Source: an uncultured Collinsella sp. (GTDB taxonomy: Bacteria > Actinomycetota > Coriobacteriia > Coriobacteriales > Coriobacteriaceae). Taken from it: a stretch of DNA of 6,337 nucleotides. Shown here piece by piece: positions 5,716-6,337 of this stretch. The translations under genes and the position numbers were made by a program. Within the stretch, counting starts at the first letter, position 1, and each line of letters opens with the position of its first letter. Location of the stretch: contig CABUTH010000110.1 in the NCBI GenBank assembly GCA_902494465.1, forward strand, positions 1-6,337, given 5' to 3'. Under the pieces are notes generated by a model. It saw only the letters and a list, made by a program, of their open reading frames with translations, made no database searches and was not told where the DNA came from.

Positions 5716-5744
5716 ATAGTACGGGCATTGCTTCGCTCGGTCAA
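5716..5744 (-). promoter_or_regulatory. metY promoter
   Basis: On the minus strand TTGACC (5739-5744) and TACTAT (5716-5721) are exactly 17 bases apart, close to the vegetative consensus. Transcription would start near 5709, leaving a leader of about 180 bases before the metY ATG at 5531. Confidence 0.8.
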
Positions 5745-5763
5745 TCACTTAAAAGCGCTAACC

Positions 5764-5786
5764 TGTTATCGGTTTTTTAGATAACA
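5764..5786. promoter_or_regulatory. LysR-type operator dyad between metY and the LysR gene
   Basis: TGTTATC (5764-5770) and GATAACA (5780-5786) form a perfect seven-base inverted repeat with a nine-base spacer, and contain the T-N11-A core of LysR-type sites (T5769, A5781). The centre at 5775 is about 65 bases upstream of the expected metY start, the usual recognition-site position for LysR activators. It also lies just before the ribosome binding site of the LysR gene, so it could mediate autorepression. A second overlapping dyad, AACC (5760-5763) and GGTT (5771-5774), is present. Confidence 0.65.
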
Positions 5787-5805
5787 ATCGAAAGGACGGA
5801 CGCCG

Positions 5806-6337
5806 ATGACCCTCCAGCAGCTTCGCTTTTTGATCGCCGTGGCAGAGTCCGGTTCGATCAACGCCGCAGCCCAGCGCCTCTATACGGCACAGTCCAATAT
5901 CTCCAATGCCGTCAAAAGCCTGGAGCAGGAACTTCATATCGAAATCTTTACGCGCTCTAGCCGCGGTGTTGCACTCACCAACGACGGCACCGAGCTATTG
6001 GGTTATGCACGCCAGGTCGTAGAGCAGGCCGACATGCTCGAGGCCCGCTACGAGGACGGCGGTACACCTCAGGCCCGCCTCGCCATCTCGGCCCAACACT
6101 ACGCGTTTTCGGTCGAGGCCTTTGTCAACGTCGTCGAGCGCTGCCGCGACAACAAGTTCGAGTTCATCATGCGCGAGACCACCACAGCGCAGATCATCGA
6201 CGACGTCCGTGCGTTTCGCAGCGATATCGGCATTCTGTATCTGGACGACTTTAACGCCCGCGTTCTGCAGAAGGCCTTCGCCGATGCCCGCGCAAGCTTC
6301 CATCCCCTATTCGACGCGACAGTCCACGTCTTCGTTA
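5806..6337 (+). CDS. LysR-family transcriptional regulator, cut by the window end
   Basis: The first 177 residues of a LysR-type DNA-binding regulator; full members are about 290-310, so roughly the last 40% lies outside the window. The winged helix-turn-helix covers about residues 1-60 (LRFLIAVAESGSINAAAQRL, QSNISNAVKSLEQELHIEIF, then RGVALTNDG). A linker helix runs to about residue 85 and the effector domain begins near 90 (RLAISAQHYAFSVEAFVNVV, then IGILYLDDFNARV). ATG 5806 is supported by AAAGGA (5791-5796) with nine-base spacing. It is divergent from metY and shares a control region with a T-N11-A dyad, so metY is the natural target. The ligand could be a sulfur-metabolism intermediate such as an O-acetyl amino acid; that is inference. 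Confidence 0.92.
   Translation, partial: MTLQQLRFLIAVAESGSINAAAQRLYTAQSNISNAVKSLEQELHIEIFTRSSRGVALTNDGTELLGYARQVVEQADMLEARYEDGGTPQARLAISAQHYAFSVEAFVNVVERCRDNKFEFIMRETTTAQIIDDVRAFRSDIGILYLDDFNARVLQKAFADARASFHPLFDATVHVFV

Noticed and set aside
4074..5780. A 568-codon open frame on the plus strand opposite metY
   Set aside because: It is antisense to the clearly conserved metY gene, crosses the metY promoter and terminator, and its translation shows no recognisable domain. Long antisense frames are common in high-GC genes.
5995..6303. A 102-codon minus-strand frame inside the LysR gene
   Set aside because: It is antisense to the effector domain of a clear LysR protein, with no ribosome binding site or domain.

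Overview
The window looks like chromosome from a high-GC Gram-positive anaerobe, most likely a gut member of the Coriobacteriia such as Collinsella. This is an inference, not a database match. It rests on strong AGGAGG-type ribosome binding sites, GTG starts next to ATG starts, GC-rich stem-loop terminators, an Fe-S aldo/keto reductase typical of anaerobes, and a LysR protein that resembles a Firmicutes/Coriobacteria subgroup. I see no insertion sequence, phage gene, CRISPR array, tRNA or rRNA.

Layout from left to right. (1) 50-1237 (-) is an aldo/keto reductase with two C-terminal 4Fe-4S motifs. (2) 1400-1594 (+) is a 64-residue ORF with a strong ribosome binding site; its sequence resembles only the C-terminal end of the cyclase/kynurenine-formamidase family. 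(3) A GC-rich hairpin at 1671-1693 precedes a ketopantoate-reductase-family gene at 1716-2630 (+). (4) A strong hairpin terminator at 2664-2703 separates it from a convergent 68-residue membrane protein at 2739-2945 (-). (5) 3132-3908 (-) encodes a secreted protein with a signal peptide, an Ala/Glu-rich coiled coil and a C-terminal domain that may be a double-psi beta-barrel. (6) 4221-5531 (-) is MetY, O-acetylhomoserine sulfhydrylase, followed by a textbook terminator. (7) A 274-base divergent control region (5532-5805) separates metY from a LysR-family regulator (5806 to the window end, +, cut by the edge).

The clearest functional unit is metY with its divergent LysR gene. metY has a near-consensus promoter (TTGACC, 17 bases, TACTAT). 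A LysR-type T-N11-A dyad lies centred about 65 bases upstream of the expected transcript start. The metY leader is about 180 bases and contains a 17-codon ORF with the best ribosome binding site in the window, two Cys codons and two competing hairpins. This suggests metY has two layers of control: LysR-dependent initiation and a leader-peptide attenuator sensing sulfur amino acids. It is the best candidate here for something undescribed. The other genes are single units that mostly converge or diverge, with no sign of a shared pathway.
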